DNA from: Fidelibacterota bacterium
GTDB taxonomy: Bacteria > Fidelibacterota > UBA8477
NCBI GenBank assembly: GCA_021734045.1
Contig: JAIPJR010000068.1
Location: forward strand, 1 to 14,113
Length of the DNA: 14,113 nucleotides
Direction: 5' to 3'
The notes under the pieces were generated by a model. The model was not told the DNA's origin and made no database searches. It was given only the letters and a program-made list of their open reading frames with translations. A program made the position numbers and the translations under genes. Below are positions 1-8,434 of this stretch, piece by piece (position 1 is the stretch's first letter; every line of letters starts with the position of its first letter).

Positions 1-192
1 CTCTATAGCTTCAACCACCTCGTAGGTTTCTTCCAGTAGATAGGGAATCATGGATTTTGGGGTCTGCTGTTTATCCCAGGGACAGCCCGCCGGACCACGA
101 AGCTGCGCGATGATATTCACCAGACGCTGGAAGGTATCCTGACCCGGTCGTGTGGCATTGGGAATGGGCTTTTCGTCGGACTGTTTAATCAT
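1..192 (-). CDS. mazG: MazG nucleoside triphosphate pyrophosphohydrolase, N-terminal part (cut by window edge)
   Basis: The first 64 codons of a gene that continues past the left edge. Reading down from the ATG at 192, the product begins [18 protein letters not shown] and then shows the MazG hallmark [14 protein letters not shown] (about residues 37-50), followed by [15 protein letters not shown], which supplies the first acidic helix of the metal-binding EExxE-type fold. MazG hydrolyses (d)NTPs to NMP and pyrophosphate in the cytoplasm and is usually viewed as a house-cleaning or stress-modulating enzyme. The start overlaps the end of the upstream CorC-type gene by 8 nt (ATGATTAA). No Shine-Dalgarno site is visible, so translation is probably coupled. 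The length and the second half of the catalytic domain cannot be judged. The family call is secure because the GPxGCPWD signature is highly characteristic. Confidence 0.93.
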   Translation of the reverse strand, partial: MIKQSDEKPIPNATRPGQDTFQRLVNIIAQLRGPAGCPWDKQQTPKSMIPYLLEETYEVVEAIE

Positions 193-1477
193 GATCGGTG
201 TCGGCACTATTCCGTTTAATGACCTTAATCTGCTGAATGCGTCGATTTTCCACAGAGAGGACTTCAAACCGGTAGCCGTCAAAATCGATGTAATCCCCAG
301 CCTGGGGAATCTGACCCAGCACATCGTACACAAAACCACCCAGGGTGTCGTACTCTTTATCGTCGGGGAAATTCACTCTTAATTGCTCTGCCAACTCATC
401 CAGGTTGGTACCACTCTCCACCAGGAACGCGTCCTGTCCCAGCCGCTGAATTTCATCCGGTTCATTCTCATCCATCTCATCCTGCAAATCGCCCAGGACC
501 TCCTCGATAATGTCTTCTACCGCCACCATACCGGAAATGCCACCGTATTCATCCACCACCATGGCGATTTTTTGACGCTCGTGCTGCATCGTGCGCAGCA
601 GTTCATCAATGGGCTGTCCCTCCGGTACAAACAACGCCGGTCGCGCCAGGCGTTCCAGATTGACACGGTTGGTGGTACTGTGGAGGTAGGGCAGCAGATC
701 TTTGATGAAAACAATCCCCAGAATATTATCGATACGCTCTTTGTACAGCGGGAATTTGGAGTAACCGGTTTCACGGATGGTATTAAGGATTTCGGTGCGG
801 TTCATTTCCGTGTGCATCACAACCATATCCGGCCGCGGAATCATCACTTCTTTAGCCACCGTATCCCCGAATTCGATGAGAGAGTGAATCATCTCCCGCT
901 CTTCATCGCCGATAACGCCCTTGTCCTGTCCCAATTCCACCAGGGTTTTAATCTCTTCATCGGATACAAATGCTTCTTCAGGTCGAATACCCAGCCAATT
1001 CACCAATCCCTGGACGATGCTGTACAGCAAATTGGCCAGGGGTGAGAGAAACCGGGTGATAATGCTAATCAGCCAGGAGACCCGAGAGGAAAAATCCAGC
1101 GAGTTCCTGATGGCCAATACTTTTGGCGTGATTTCGCTGAATAGAACAATGATAATCGTAAGTATCAGGGTCTCGACTGAAAGTGCCACCGCCTGATTCC
1201 AGCCCATTTGAATGGCCAGTTGGACCGTGATGGTGGCTGCCATAGCCGCCAATACCACATTCACAATGGTATTTCCCGTAAGAATGGTAATCAGGAGCCG
1301 TTTGGGGCGCTGCATGAGCCGGACAATAAGTCTTGATGATGGTGCCAAATCATGCTTCAGGCGCTCCAGGTCTGATTTTTTCAAGGAGAAAAGCGCTGTC
1401 TCTGATCCACTGAAAAAGAAAGAAAGCATTAACAGCATTAAGAATGCTACAATTTGAATGATGAAGGTTACATCCAT
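185..1477 (-). CDS. CNNM/CorC (HlyC) family membrane protein with CBS pair
   Basis: A 430-residue protein with the standard three-part architecture. An N-terminal CNNM (DUF21) membrane domain covers about residues 1-165, with hydrophobic segments near 4-24, 62-85, 98-120 and 133-158 and the family motifs [11 protein letters not shown] (21-31) and SEITPK (114-119). A CBS-domain pair follows at about 210-330, including MIPRPDM (212-218) and [12 protein letters not shown] (307-318). A C-terminal CorC_HlyC domain occupies about 345-422. Homologues are implicated in Mg2+/Co2+ efflux or resistance, with the CBS pair sensing adenine nucleotides. In enterobacteria a CorC-like gene (ybeX) also follows ybeY, as here. 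The gene lies 51 nt after ybeY and overlaps mazG by 8 nt. The ATG at 1477 has no obvious Shine-Dalgarno site, but it starts immediately before the first membrane segment. The transported ion cannot be read from sequence. Confidence 0.93.
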   Translation of the reverse strand: MDVTFIIQIVAFLMLLMLSFFFSGSETALFSLKKSDLERLKHDLAPSSRLIVRLMQRPKRLLITILTGNTIVNVVLAAMAATITVQLAIQMGWNQAVALSVETLILTIIIVLFSEITPKVLAIRNSLDFSSRVSWLISIITRFLSPLANLLYSIVQGLVNWLGIRPEEAFVSDEEIKTLVELGQDKGVIGDEEREMIHSLIEFGDTVAKEVMIPRPDMVVMHTEMNRTEILNTIRETGYSKFPLYKERIDNILGIVFIKDLLPYLHSTTNRVNLERLARPALFVPEGQPIDELLRTMQHERQKIAMVVDEYGGISGMVAVEDIIEEVLGDLQDEMDENEPDEIQRLGQDAFLVESGTNLDELAEQLRVNFPDDKEYDTLGGFVYDVLGQIPQAGDYIDFDGYRFEVLSVENRRIQQIKVIKRNSADTDHD

Positions 1478-1528
1478 TGGATTCAGTTCACACGATAACG
1501 GGGTTCGGGGGGATTATGACAGATGGTC

Positions 1529-1963
1529 TCACAACAAATTTAATTCAGCCAGATATTTATCTTCCAGTTGGCGCATATTTGTCTTCTCCTCTGCCGTTGT
1601 ATCTTCATAACTACAGAGATGCAGGCAGCCGTGAATGACCACGCGGAAAAACTCCTGTTCATAGCTGGTATCATAATCTACCGCATTTTGACGAATCTGG
1701 TTCGGAGAGAGGTACAGCTCGCCTTCGATGTCTGGTTCATCAGGATCATTCAGGTTAAATGCGATAATGTCGGTAAAGGCATTAATCCCGAAGTGTTGGG
1801 ATTTCATAGCCCGCAGGGCTTGATTGGGCAGCATGACCAGCGAAAGTGCTCTGGCGCTCCGACCTTCATGCCGGAAAACCAGTTCGACCGCCTGTTGTAC
1901 GGGTTCCGGGTCAGGGACCTCGGCTTCGGATTCGTTGAAATATTCAAATTGCATGATTGACAT
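1529..1963 (-). CDS. ybeY: Endoribonuclease YbeY (16S rRNA 3'-end maturation / ribosome quality control)
   Basis: A 144-residue metalloprotein using the ATG at 1963. YbeY is a single-strand endoribonuclease or maturation factor involved in 16S rRNA 3'-end processing and quality control of 70S ribosomes. Supporting motifs are NAFTDIIAFNL (61-71, the TDVLSFP-like region), the GELYLSP strand (81-87), and the zinc site VIHGCLHLCSYED (109-121). In that site His111 and His115 are canonical ligands and Asp121 replaces the third His of the usual H-x3-H-x5-H. I chose this start because the longer frame to 2020 would lie inside the upstream 7TM-HD gene and add a 19-residue non-homologous tail; the chosen ATG is 4 nt after the upstream stop and follows a GACGAGG Shine-Dalgarno-like stretch. 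The ATG at 1954 is a possible alternative. Direct linkage to a pgpH-type gene is a widely conserved arrangement. Confidence 0.93.
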   Translation of the reverse strand: MSIMQFEYFNESEAEVPDPEPVQQAVELVFRHEGRSARALSLVMLPNQALRAMKSQHFGINAFTDIIAFNLNDPDEPDIEGELYLSPNQIRQNAVDYDTSYEQEFFRVVIHGCLHLCSYEDTTAEEKTNMRQLEDKYLAELNLL

Positions 1964-1967
1964 GATG

Positions 1968-4313
1968 CTATGCCTCGTCCGGTCGCATGTGGAGTTTTTC
2001 GCGCTGGCCAGGGTACTCAATGCGTTTATGCAGGCTGCCCAGCAGGACGGGAATCATGGCGTCCTTCACGGTGGTTAACTCACGGAATGTGAGGGGACAT
2101 TCATCCAAATCCCCGTCTTTAATGCGTGTTTCAATGATACTGTCAATCAGTGTTTCAATCCGGTGAGGTGTGGGTGAAGAGACAGACCGGCTGGCGGCTT
2201 CCACAGCCTCGGCTATCATGAGAATACCGGTTTCTTTGGTATTGGGTCGCGGTCCCGGATAGCGGTAGTCTTCTTCATTCACTTCCTGTGTATTTTCCGC
2301 CTGATTCAGGGCTTGTTGGTAGAAATATTCCACCCGCGACCGCCCATGGTGCATGGGAATAAAATCCGCCACCACCTGAGGCAGTTTATACTCTTTAGCC
2401 ATGCGAATACCGTCCTTCACATGGGAGGTGATTATCATGGCTGAAAGGCGTGGTGCCAGCTTGCTGTGCTTATTCTCCCCACCCAACTGGTTCTCGATGA
2501 AATAGGTTGGCTTGGTGACTTTACCCACATCGTGATAATAGGCACCAACCCGGGCCAGGAGAGAGTTAGCGCCAATGGCGTCCGCCGCGGCTACGGCCAG
2601 ATTCCCCACATCAACCGAATGTTTGAATGTCCCCGGTGCATTCATGGCCAGATGATTTAAAAGTTTGTGGTTGAAATCCAGTAGTTCCAGCAAAGTGAGG
2701 TTGGTGGTGATTTTAAAGGTTTTTTCAATCACAATCAGTAGACCGTAGGTAAGCAGGGGTGACAGAAAGCCATTGGTGCTGGCAAATAGGATTTTGTCCA
2801 GCAGTGTAGCCCAGTCAGAAAACTTGATGAGTTCGAATGTGAGAATGACAAAAACATACCCGGCGATGATTGCCACAATTGACCAGAGCAATTGCGTGCG
2901 TTCCCGCAGACGTCGGACAGTGTAAACGGCCAGCGAGGCGACGAATAGATTCGCGATGACAAAGGGCAGGTTATTGCTGAGAATTATGCCCACCAACAGC
3001 GTCAGTGTCACCATGGCGATAAAGGCGATGCGTCCATCGAAAATGATCGTGAAGAGCATAGCCGCAATGGTCATGGGAATCACATACTCGGACCAGTGCA
3101 GAACATAGACGAAATAGTATGCCAGGGCGATGTGAATCAGGAAAATCAGACACACCAGGATCAGTAACTTGATGTCGTGGTAAATATTGGGGCGGTAAGT
3201 GAACAGGTAAGCGAAGAAAAAGAACAGCACCACCGCCGACAGCAGGATTCTGCCGATAAACGTCATGGTCTGCGTCGTGGAAGTTGTCAATTGACCGCGT
3301 CGTTCGTACTCCCTTTCCAGCGAGTCCAGTTTGCGTTTGATTTCCGGCGTGATGCGGGTATTGGCGTCCACGATTTTTTCATTCTCAAATACCTTCCCAA
3401 TGGCAATCGGCACCGAGTTTCTGGCGACCATCTGGCGTTCCTGAGTCAACTCATTATCGAAAATCACATTGGGTTTCACCAGTGAGGTTGCAATAGTATT
3501 GGCCAGTGTGTTCAGCCGCGGGTCAAAGTCTGCCAGCAGGTCATTCAGGATTGAAGAGATATTGGCCGTAGCTTCTTCCACAGAAAAATAGACCCCTGGA
3601 TTCTGGTCAATTTCCTTGCCCCGTACAATCACCGAAATAGTTGGTGTGGGAATATCGTCAGGTGAACGATTGAGAATACCTGTCTGGAAGGTCTGATTTA
3701 ATGCCCGGCGGATACCGGAAAAGAAATATTGTGCCACATTGACCGTATCCTCACCAACAATCTCCTGCTCATCCATATTGAGGAAATACAGCCATTCGCC
3801 CTCGCGGAGATTTCCCATTCCCAGAGTGGTTAAATCTTTCCGCTTCATTTCGATTCTGAGACTATCTTCCTTTAGCAGGACGTAAAGACTGTCTGCGGTG
3901 AGAGAGTCTTCCTCAATCAGGGAGGATTTCAGGCGTAGGTTATAGTCGCTCATGTACTCCCGCAATAAGCTGAGTTCAGCCTGGAGCCGAGTAAGAACCG
4001 AATCAGCCGATTCCTGGACGTCAGTCTGCCACTCAAAAACATAGGGAACCGCTGCCACACGCGCTTCCCGGTCTCGGTTTAGCTCGGCATCCGTTTTTAG
4101 AATGTCATAATCAAAGGGCGCGATAATGGGCTCAGTTGTGATCTGGTCCACCTGGTAATGGAACTGGAATACCCGCCCTTTCGGAAAGAAAATGGCCGTG
4201 GCCAACAGGATTGTAGCGATGGTTGTAACCCGCGTGATGGGTAACCAGATTCTTTTGTAGCGTTGGACTTTGTCAACCGTAGTTGATTTTCCCGATGTGG
4301 ATTTTGCGGCCAT
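1968..4313 (-). CDS. pgpH: PgpH-type 7TM-HD domain protein, probable c-di-AMP phosphodiesterase
   Basis: A 781-residue integral membrane protein. It has an N-terminal membrane anchor (about 23-43), a long extracytoplasmic 7TMR-HDED region (about 50-345), a block of roughly seven membrane segments (352-372, 382-405, 409-425, 428-446, 448-465, 474-495, 510-530), and a cytoplasmic HD domain (about 555-730). HD-site residues are visible: His565 in HSVDVGN, the His594-Asp595 pair in YYHDVGK, His631, and His655/His656 in PMHHG. PgpH proteins degrade cyclic di-AMP to pApA. The last conserved metal-ligand Asp (ADxxEAA in relatives) reads Glu702 in AEAVEAASRS. The gene sits between an acyl-CoA dehydrogenase (8-nt gap) and ybeY (4-nt gap), matching the common pgpH-ybeY pair, although phoH is not adjacent. 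Family assignment is firm; substrate is inferred from family. Confidence 0.92.
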   Translation of the reverse strand: MAAKSTSGKSTTVDKVQRYKRIWLPITRVTTIATILLATAIFFPKGRVFQFHYQVDQITTEPIIAPFDYDILKTDAELNRDREARVAAVPYVFEWQTDVQESADSVLTRLQAELSLLREYMSDYNLRLKSSLIEEDSLTADSLYVLLKEDSLRIEMKRKDLTTLGMGNLREGEWLYFLNMDEQEIVGEDTVNVAQYFFSGIRRALNQTFQTGILNRSPDDIPTPTISVIVRGKEIDQNPGVYFSVEEATANISSILNDLLADFDPRLNTLANTIATSLVKPNVIFDNELTQERQMVARNSVPIAIGKVFENEKIVDANTRITPEIKRKLDSLEREYERRGQLTTSTTQTMTFIGRILLSAVVLFFFFAYLFTYRPNIYHDIKLLILVCLIFLIHIALAYYFVYVLHWSEYVIPMTIAAMLFTIIFDGRIAFIAMVTLTLLVGIILSNNLPFVIANLFVASLAVYTVRRLRERTQLLWSIVAIIAGYVFVILTFELIKFSDWATLLDKILFASTNGFLSPLLTYGLLIVIEKTFKITTNLTLLELLDFNHKLLNHLAMNAPGTFKHSVDVGNLAVAAADAIGANSLLARVGAYYHDVGKVTKPTYFIENQLGGENKHSKLAPRLSAMIITSHVKDGIRMAKEYKLPQVVADFIPMHHGRSRVEYFYQQALNQAENTQEVNEEDYRYPGPRPNTKETGILMIAEAVEAASRSVSSPTPHRIETLIDSIIETRIKDGDLDECPLTFRELTTVKDAMIPVLLGSLHKRIEYPGQREKLHMRPDEA

Positions 4314-4321
4314 TTTAGTAT

Positions 4322-5476
4322 CTAAATATCCTTAAATAAGTCCTTGCGAATAATGAGTTTTTGCACTTCCGATGTCCCCTCGCCAATGGTGAGTATTTTA
4401 GCGTCGCGGAAGTAGCGTTCAACGGGAAATTCTTTGATGTAGCCATAGCCGCCATGGACTTGTACAGCGGTCTGGGTTGCCTTCACAGCTACCTCTGTGG
4501 CGAATAATTTAGCCATTGCCGCCTCCCGGGTGGCATCCTTCCCCTGGTCTTTCAGGTAGCTGGCATAATACACCAGGTGGCGTGCTGCTTCAATCTCGGT
4601 GGCAAGTTCTGCCAGGGGAAAACCCACACCTTCGAACCGGTATATTTTTTTCCCGAAGGCTTCCCGTTCATTGCTGTATTTCACCGCTGCATTCAATGCT
4701 GCCTGAGCCAGCCCCAGCCCCAATGCCGCCACGCTGATACGCCCCCCCTGAAGGGCACGGGTGAATTGGCGGAAACCATTGTCCAACGGTCCCAGTAGTG
4801 CGTCAGCAGGGGCGCGTAAATTTTCAAATGTGAGGGCACGGGTATCCGAGCCGCGCCAGCCCATTTTTTTCTCTGGTGGACCCACGATAAATCCGGGCGT
4901 ATTAGTCTCTACTAAAAATGCTGAAATGCCGTTTACACCTTTCAATTCCGGATTGGTGACTGCTGTGAGTACACAGGTCCCGGCATAGCCAGCGTTGGTA
5001 ATGAACATTTTAGCACCATTAATGACCCATTCATCCCCTTCCCGAACAGCAGTGGTTTTCGTCCCGGCCGCATCAGAACCGGCACCGGGTTCCGTGAGTC
5101 CGAAGCAGCCTAAAAATTCCCCGGCAATCAACCTGGGCAGGTATTTTTGTTTCTGCTCTTCTGTCCCGAACTGGAAAATCGGGTAGCACCCCAGTGAAAT
5201 GTGGGCTGCCAGTGTGATGGCGACAGATGAATCAACTTTAGCAAGTTCCTCAACAGCCAGGGTATAGGCCATGGTGTCCATGCCGGCGCCGCCATATGCT
5301 TCCGGAAACGGAATACCCAGGAGCCCCAGTTCAGCCATTTGCGGGATCAGTTCCTTGGGGAAACGCTCATTCTGATCAATTTCGGCTGCGAGGGGTTCCA
5401 CTTCATTGCGGGCAAAATCCTGCACCATTTCCCGGAGCATGATGTGTTCTTCGCGTAAATACAAATCCATGTTCAT
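4322..5476 (-). CDS. Acyl-CoA dehydrogenase (short/medium-chain type)
   Basis: A 384-residue FAD flavoprotein of usual family length. It would catalyse the alpha,beta-dehydrogenation of an acyl-CoA thioester, passing electrons to an electron-transfer flavoprotein. The three acyl-CoA dehydrogenase parts are readable: an N-terminal helical domain (about 5-118), a middle beta domain with CFGLTEPGAGSDA (124-136) and WVINGAKMFITNAG (150-163), and a C-terminal helical domain with GGRISVAALGLGLAQAA (244-260), REAFGKKI (271-278) and the VHGGYGY signature (340-346). The catalytic base is Glu366 in IGEGTSEVQ, the position used by short- and medium-chain enzymes. Chain length is not predictable from this reading; a branched or amino-acid-derived substrate is possible. 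Two in-frame ATGs (MNMD) allow a two-residue start ambiguity. It lies directly after a fabH-type gene (43-nt gap). Confidence 0.93.
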   Translation of the reverse strand: MNMDLYLREEHIMLREMVQDFARNEVEPLAAEIDQNERFPKELIPQMAELGLLGIPFPEAYGGAGMDTMAYTLAVEELAKVDSSVAITLAAHISLGCYPIFQFGTEEQKQKYLPRLIAGEFLGCFGLTEPGAGSDAAGTKTTAVREGDEWVINGAKMFITNAGYAGTCVLTAVTNPELKGVNGISAFLVETNTPGFIVGPPEKKMGWRGSDTRALTFENLRAPADALLGPLDNGFRQFTRALQGGRISVAALGLGLAQAALNAAVKYSNEREAFGKKIYRFEGVGFPLAELATEIEAARHLVYYASYLKDQGKDATREAAMAKLFATEVAVKATQTAVQVHGGYGYIKEFPVERYFRDAKILTIGEGTSEVQKLIIRKDLFKDI

Positions 5477-5519
5477 AACAATCTCATCTGGGGGGATTAA
5501 TGGTTTTCGGCGATTCTCA

Positions 5520-6515
5520 TTACCATTTGACTACCGCCGCGCCCCAGGTAAAGCCGGAACCGAAGGCAGCCAGAACCAATGTATCGCCCCGGTTCACGCG
5601 ACCCTCTTTCACGGCTTCGTAGAGAGCGATGGGTATGGAAGCCGAGGTGGTGTTGCCATACTTGTGAATATTGGAGTAGACAACTTCGTGCATGGTCAGA
5701 TCCAGCCGGTTGGCCACGGCCTCGCTGATGCGCAAATTAGCCTGGTGGGGAACCACCAGATTCACATCCGACTTTGGAATACCGGCCTCTTCCAATACCT
5801 CCCTAATCACCGTGGGGAATTTAGTGATGGCGTGTTTGAAGACATTGCGACCGTTCATGGTAATCTTGTGCCGGTTCTGTTCTAAAATTTCCGGTGTCAG
5901 CCAGGGATTATCCCGGGTGGAAGGCGCTTCCACCATTAAGTCGCGTGCATAGCGTCCATCGGCGTGTAATTTTGTGGCAATAATCCCGCGATTTTCATCA
6001 TCGGTTGGCTGGAGCACCACCGCTCCGGCACCGTCACCAAACAACACAGCGGTGTCGCGGCCTTCCGTACGAAGATCCAATGCCACCGACTGAATCTCTG
6101 AAGCGGCGAACAGAATATTTTTATAGATCCCGGCTTCAATGAATCCCCGGGCCACCGCCAATCCATACACAAATCCGGAACACTGAACCCGGATATCCAG
6201 TGCCGGCGTGCCCGGAATCTTCAGCAACTCATTCAGAATGCAGCCACCGCCCGGCAACATGTAATCTCCAGCGATTGTGGAAAATATGATGAGGTCAATG
6301 TCTTCCGGTGCCAGATTGGCCATCTCCAGTGCTTCTTTTGCAGCCGGCAGGGCCAAATCGGAGGGGCCGTCGCCCGGTTTAGCAAAATGGCGCTCTTTAA
6401 TTCCCGAGCGTTCCGTAATCCATTCATCTGATGTGTCCATGAGTTTTTCCATGTCCGCATTGGTCATCACTTTTTCCGGTACATGCATGCCGATTCCGGA
6501 GATGTAAGCTCTCAT
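5520..6515 (-). CDS. fabH: 3-oxoacyl-ACP synthase III (KAS III, FabH family)
   Basis: A 331-residue thiolase-fold condensing enzyme. FabH enzymes condense an acyl-CoA (often acetyl-CoA) with malonyl-ACP to start type II fatty-acid synthesis. The full catalytic triad is present: Cys112 in VQCSGFVYG, His257 in VPHQANLRI and Asn288 in KYGNTTSAS. The N-terminal SDEWITERSGIKER (29-42), GDGAGAVVL (160-168) and C-terminal FGSGFTWGAAVVKW (318-331) motifs are also intact. The ATG at 6515 is preceded by a good GAGGGG site in the 14-nt gap after recJ. The residue before the nucleophile is Gln rather than the Ala common in housekeeping FabH, and the neighbours are recJ and an acyl-CoA dehydrogenase instead of plsX/fabD. 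It may therefore be a FabH-like paralogue using longer or degradative acyl-CoAs; family level is secure. Confidence 0.92.
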   Translation of the reverse strand: MRAYISGIGMHVPEKVMTNADMEKLMDTSDEWITERSGIKERHFAKPGDGPSDLALPAAKEALEMANLAPEDIDLIIFSTIAGDYMLPGGGCILNELLKIPGTPALDIRVQCSGFVYGLAVARGFIEAGIYKNILFAASEIQSVALDLRTEGRDTAVLFGDGAGAVVLQPTDDENRGIIATKLHADGRYARDLMVEAPSTRDNPWLTPEILEQNRHKITMNGRNVFKHAITKFPTVIREVLEEAGIPKSDVNLVVPHQANLRISEAVANRLDLTMHEVVYSNIHKYGNTTSASIPIALYEAVKEGRVNRGDTLVLAAFGSGFTWGAAVVKW

Positions 6516-6529
6516 AATTTTTCCCCTCG

Positions 6530-8233
6530 TTACGTTGCCAGCTTTAAATCTTTAATTTCCAACTGAATCGTCCGGCGTCCCTGCCACTCATTTTCCGTGA
6601 TCACATAGGCAATATCAATGGGCTTGTTGGCGATAAGCGCTTCATAGTGCTCGCCCATCCCGAATCCAATTGCATCCACCGTTTGGCGTTCTTCCCGGAC
6701 TTTGAATTTCAGGTGATTCACCCCCACGATACGGGGAAAACCCACGACATGGACGCCCCGGCTTGCGAAAATCGGCCGCATGTTCCCCGGCCCGAATGGT
6801 CCCAGTCGCCGCAGTGTTGCAATCAATTGGCTGTTTATATCGCTTAAACGAATGACCTCCTCAATCGTGAGTCGCGGGCTCATGATCTCCGCGGAAATTT
6901 CACGCGCTGTAATTTCCAGAAATCGCTTTTCAAATTCTACCAGATTCTCAGCTCTAATCGTAAGACCCGCCGCCATGGGATGACCACCGAAATTTTCCAG
7001 TAAATCTTCTGTCTGGGCGATAGCTTCGTACATATCAAAGCCTTCCAGACTGCGGGCAGAGCCTTTGCCAATGCCATCATTAACAGCAATCACAATTACC
7101 GGCACCCAGTAGCGTTCCTTTAGTTTCGAAGCCACGATGCCGATAACCCCGTGATGCCAGCCATCATTGTAAACCACCAGCCCATGCTTATCACGAGGAT
7201 TGTAGCGCGCATTGGCGATGCGGATGGCTTCATCCACGATATCCGCTTCAATAAGTTTCCGACTGTCATTTTCACCCTCCATGACACCGGCCAATGCTTT
7301 AGCCTCGTCGTACTGACGGGTAGTGAGCAGCCGTACCGCCCGGGTCGCTTCGCCCAATCGTCCCACGGCATTGATGCGCGGTCCCAGACCGAAGACGATA
7401 TCGGAGGAGGTCAGATGCGATTTCCCGCTGATACGTGATGTCTCTTTCAATGCCCGAATACCCGGCTTGGTGCCCTCTTCGATCATGGCCAGCCCACGGG
7501 AGAGAATCACCCGGTTTTCACCGGTGACCGGTACCAAATCTGCCGCCGTTCCGATGGATACCAAATCCAGATTTTGCTCTGCCAACAGTGGTGAGACGTT
7601 TAGCGTTTTTGTCAGCGCTTGCGTCAGTTTGAATGCCACACCTGCACCACAGAGACCCTTGAACGGGTAATCGCAATCGGATTGTTTGGGATTTAAAATA
7701 GCCACCGCTTCCGGCAGGGTTTCACCCGGGACGTGGTGATCCGTGATAATCATATCAATGCCTTTTGATTTGGCATAGTCAGTCTGCTGAACGGCAGTAA
7801 TCCCGCAGTCGCAGGTGATAATCAAGTCACTACCGATGCTCTCAGCGTAGTCAATTCCTTTCAGACTCACGCCATATCCTTCCAGATCCCGGTCCGGGAT
7901 ATAGAAGGTGACTTTGGCACCCACCTCTTGGAGAAAAAGATTCAGCGCAGACGCACCCGTCGTACCATCCACATCATAGTCACCAAAAACCAGAATGGGC
8001 GTGTGGGATTCAATGCGTTTCAGAATCGCATCAACAGCAGCTTCCATGCCTTTCATCAGAAAGGGATCGTGGAGGGATTCCAGTGAAGGATTAAAGAAAT
8101 CCTGAGTGGCTTCCAGCGTGTGGAGTCCACGTCGCCAGAGCAATCCGGCCACTACCGGGCTGACCCGTAATTGCCGGGACAACTCTTGAATTGCTGCTAT
8201 ATCTGCGTTCTGTATAAGCCAGATTTTTTCCAT
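6530..8233 (-). CDS. recJ: Single-stranded-DNA-specific 5'-3' exonuclease RecJ
   Basis: A 567-residue protein of standard RecJ length. RecJ degrades single-stranded DNA 5' to 3' in RecF-pathway recombination, mismatch repair and base-excision repair. The DHH phosphoesterase core is intact: VFGDYDVDGTTG (82-93, with Asp85, Asp87 and Asp89), ITCDCGI (139-145, Asp142) and the name-giving Asp-His-His at 165-167 in ITDHHVPG. Also present are NPKQSDCDYPFKGLCGAGV (181-199), LGPRINAVGRLG (283-294), and the DHHA1 region with HHGVIGIVASKLKERY (360-375), GKGSARS (389-395) and GGHPMAAG (416-423). The C-terminal part (about 455-567) with LGPFGPGN (477-484) is the OB-like domain. The start ATG at 8233 has only a weak ribosome-binding site. 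It is followed by fabH after 14 nt and is preceded by a 200-nt non-coding gap and rnpB. Confidence 0.96.
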   Translation of the reverse strand: MEKIWLIQNADIAAIQELSRQLRVSPVVAGLLWRRGLHTLEATQDFFNPSLESLHDPFLMKGMEAAVDAILKRIESHTPILVFGDYDVDGTTGASALNLFLQEVGAKVTFYIPDRDLEGYGVSLKGIDYAESIGSDLIITCDCGITAVQQTDYAKSKGIDMIITDHHVPGETLPEAVAILNPKQSDCDYPFKGLCGAGVAFKLTQALTKTLNVSPLLAEQNLDLVSIGTAADLVPVTGENRVILSRGLAMIEEGTKPGIRALKETSRISGKSHLTSSDIVFGLGPRINAVGRLGEATRAVRLLTTRQYDEAKALAGVMEGENDSRKLIEADIVDEAIRIANARYNPRDKHGLVVYNDGWHHGVIGIVASKLKERYWVPVIVIAVNDGIGKGSARSLEGFDMYEAIAQTEDLLENFGGHPMAAGLTIRAENLVEFEKRFLEITAREISAEIMSPRLTIEEVIRLSDINSQLIATLRRLGPFGPGNMRPIFASRGVHVVGFPRIVGVNHLKFKVREERQTVDAIGFGMGEHYEALIANKPIDIAYVITENEWQGRRTIQLEIKDLKLAT

Positions 8234-8434
8234 GATATCCGAGCAATAAGTATAAGGCTATTGATGAATGAATCCGAGTGGTTGTTTAAGATGAATGTTG
8301 CATTCGTGTGTCGCGATGGCGTCATCCAATCCCGTATTAGACGGTTCGGGGGATTCGACTACATAACACTTGGATAGCGCTTGATTGAAGAATATCAGGA
8401 TAGGGGAAATTGTGCTGAATAGGTTTGGAAAATG
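8234..8434. other. Non-coding gap between recJ and rnpB
   Basis: About 200 nt with no credible ORF or RNA on either strand. On the minus strand it must hold whatever promoter recJ uses, unless recJ is transcribed through rnpB. A TATACT hexamer about 20 nt before the recJ start resembles a -10 box, but the matching -35 (TCGGAT, 17-nt spacing) is poor. I do not call a promoter. A GGTTCGGGGGATT stretch (8343-8355) resembles one in the ybeY-corC gap. Confidence 0.4.

Noticed and set aside
383-1045. Plus-strand ORF of 220 codons
   Set aside because: It lies entirely antisense to the CNNM/CorC gene, whose domains and motifs are intact; its composition is His/Phe-rich and it shows no domain.
1964-2020. 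19-residue N-terminal extension of YbeY
   Set aside because: It overlaps the end of the 7TM-HD gene and is unlike YbeY; the ATG at 1963 gives the normal family length.
5406-5885. Plus-strand ORF of 159 codons across the fabH-acyl-CoA dehydrogenase boundary
   Set aside because: Antisense to two well-supported genes, with no recognisable domain.
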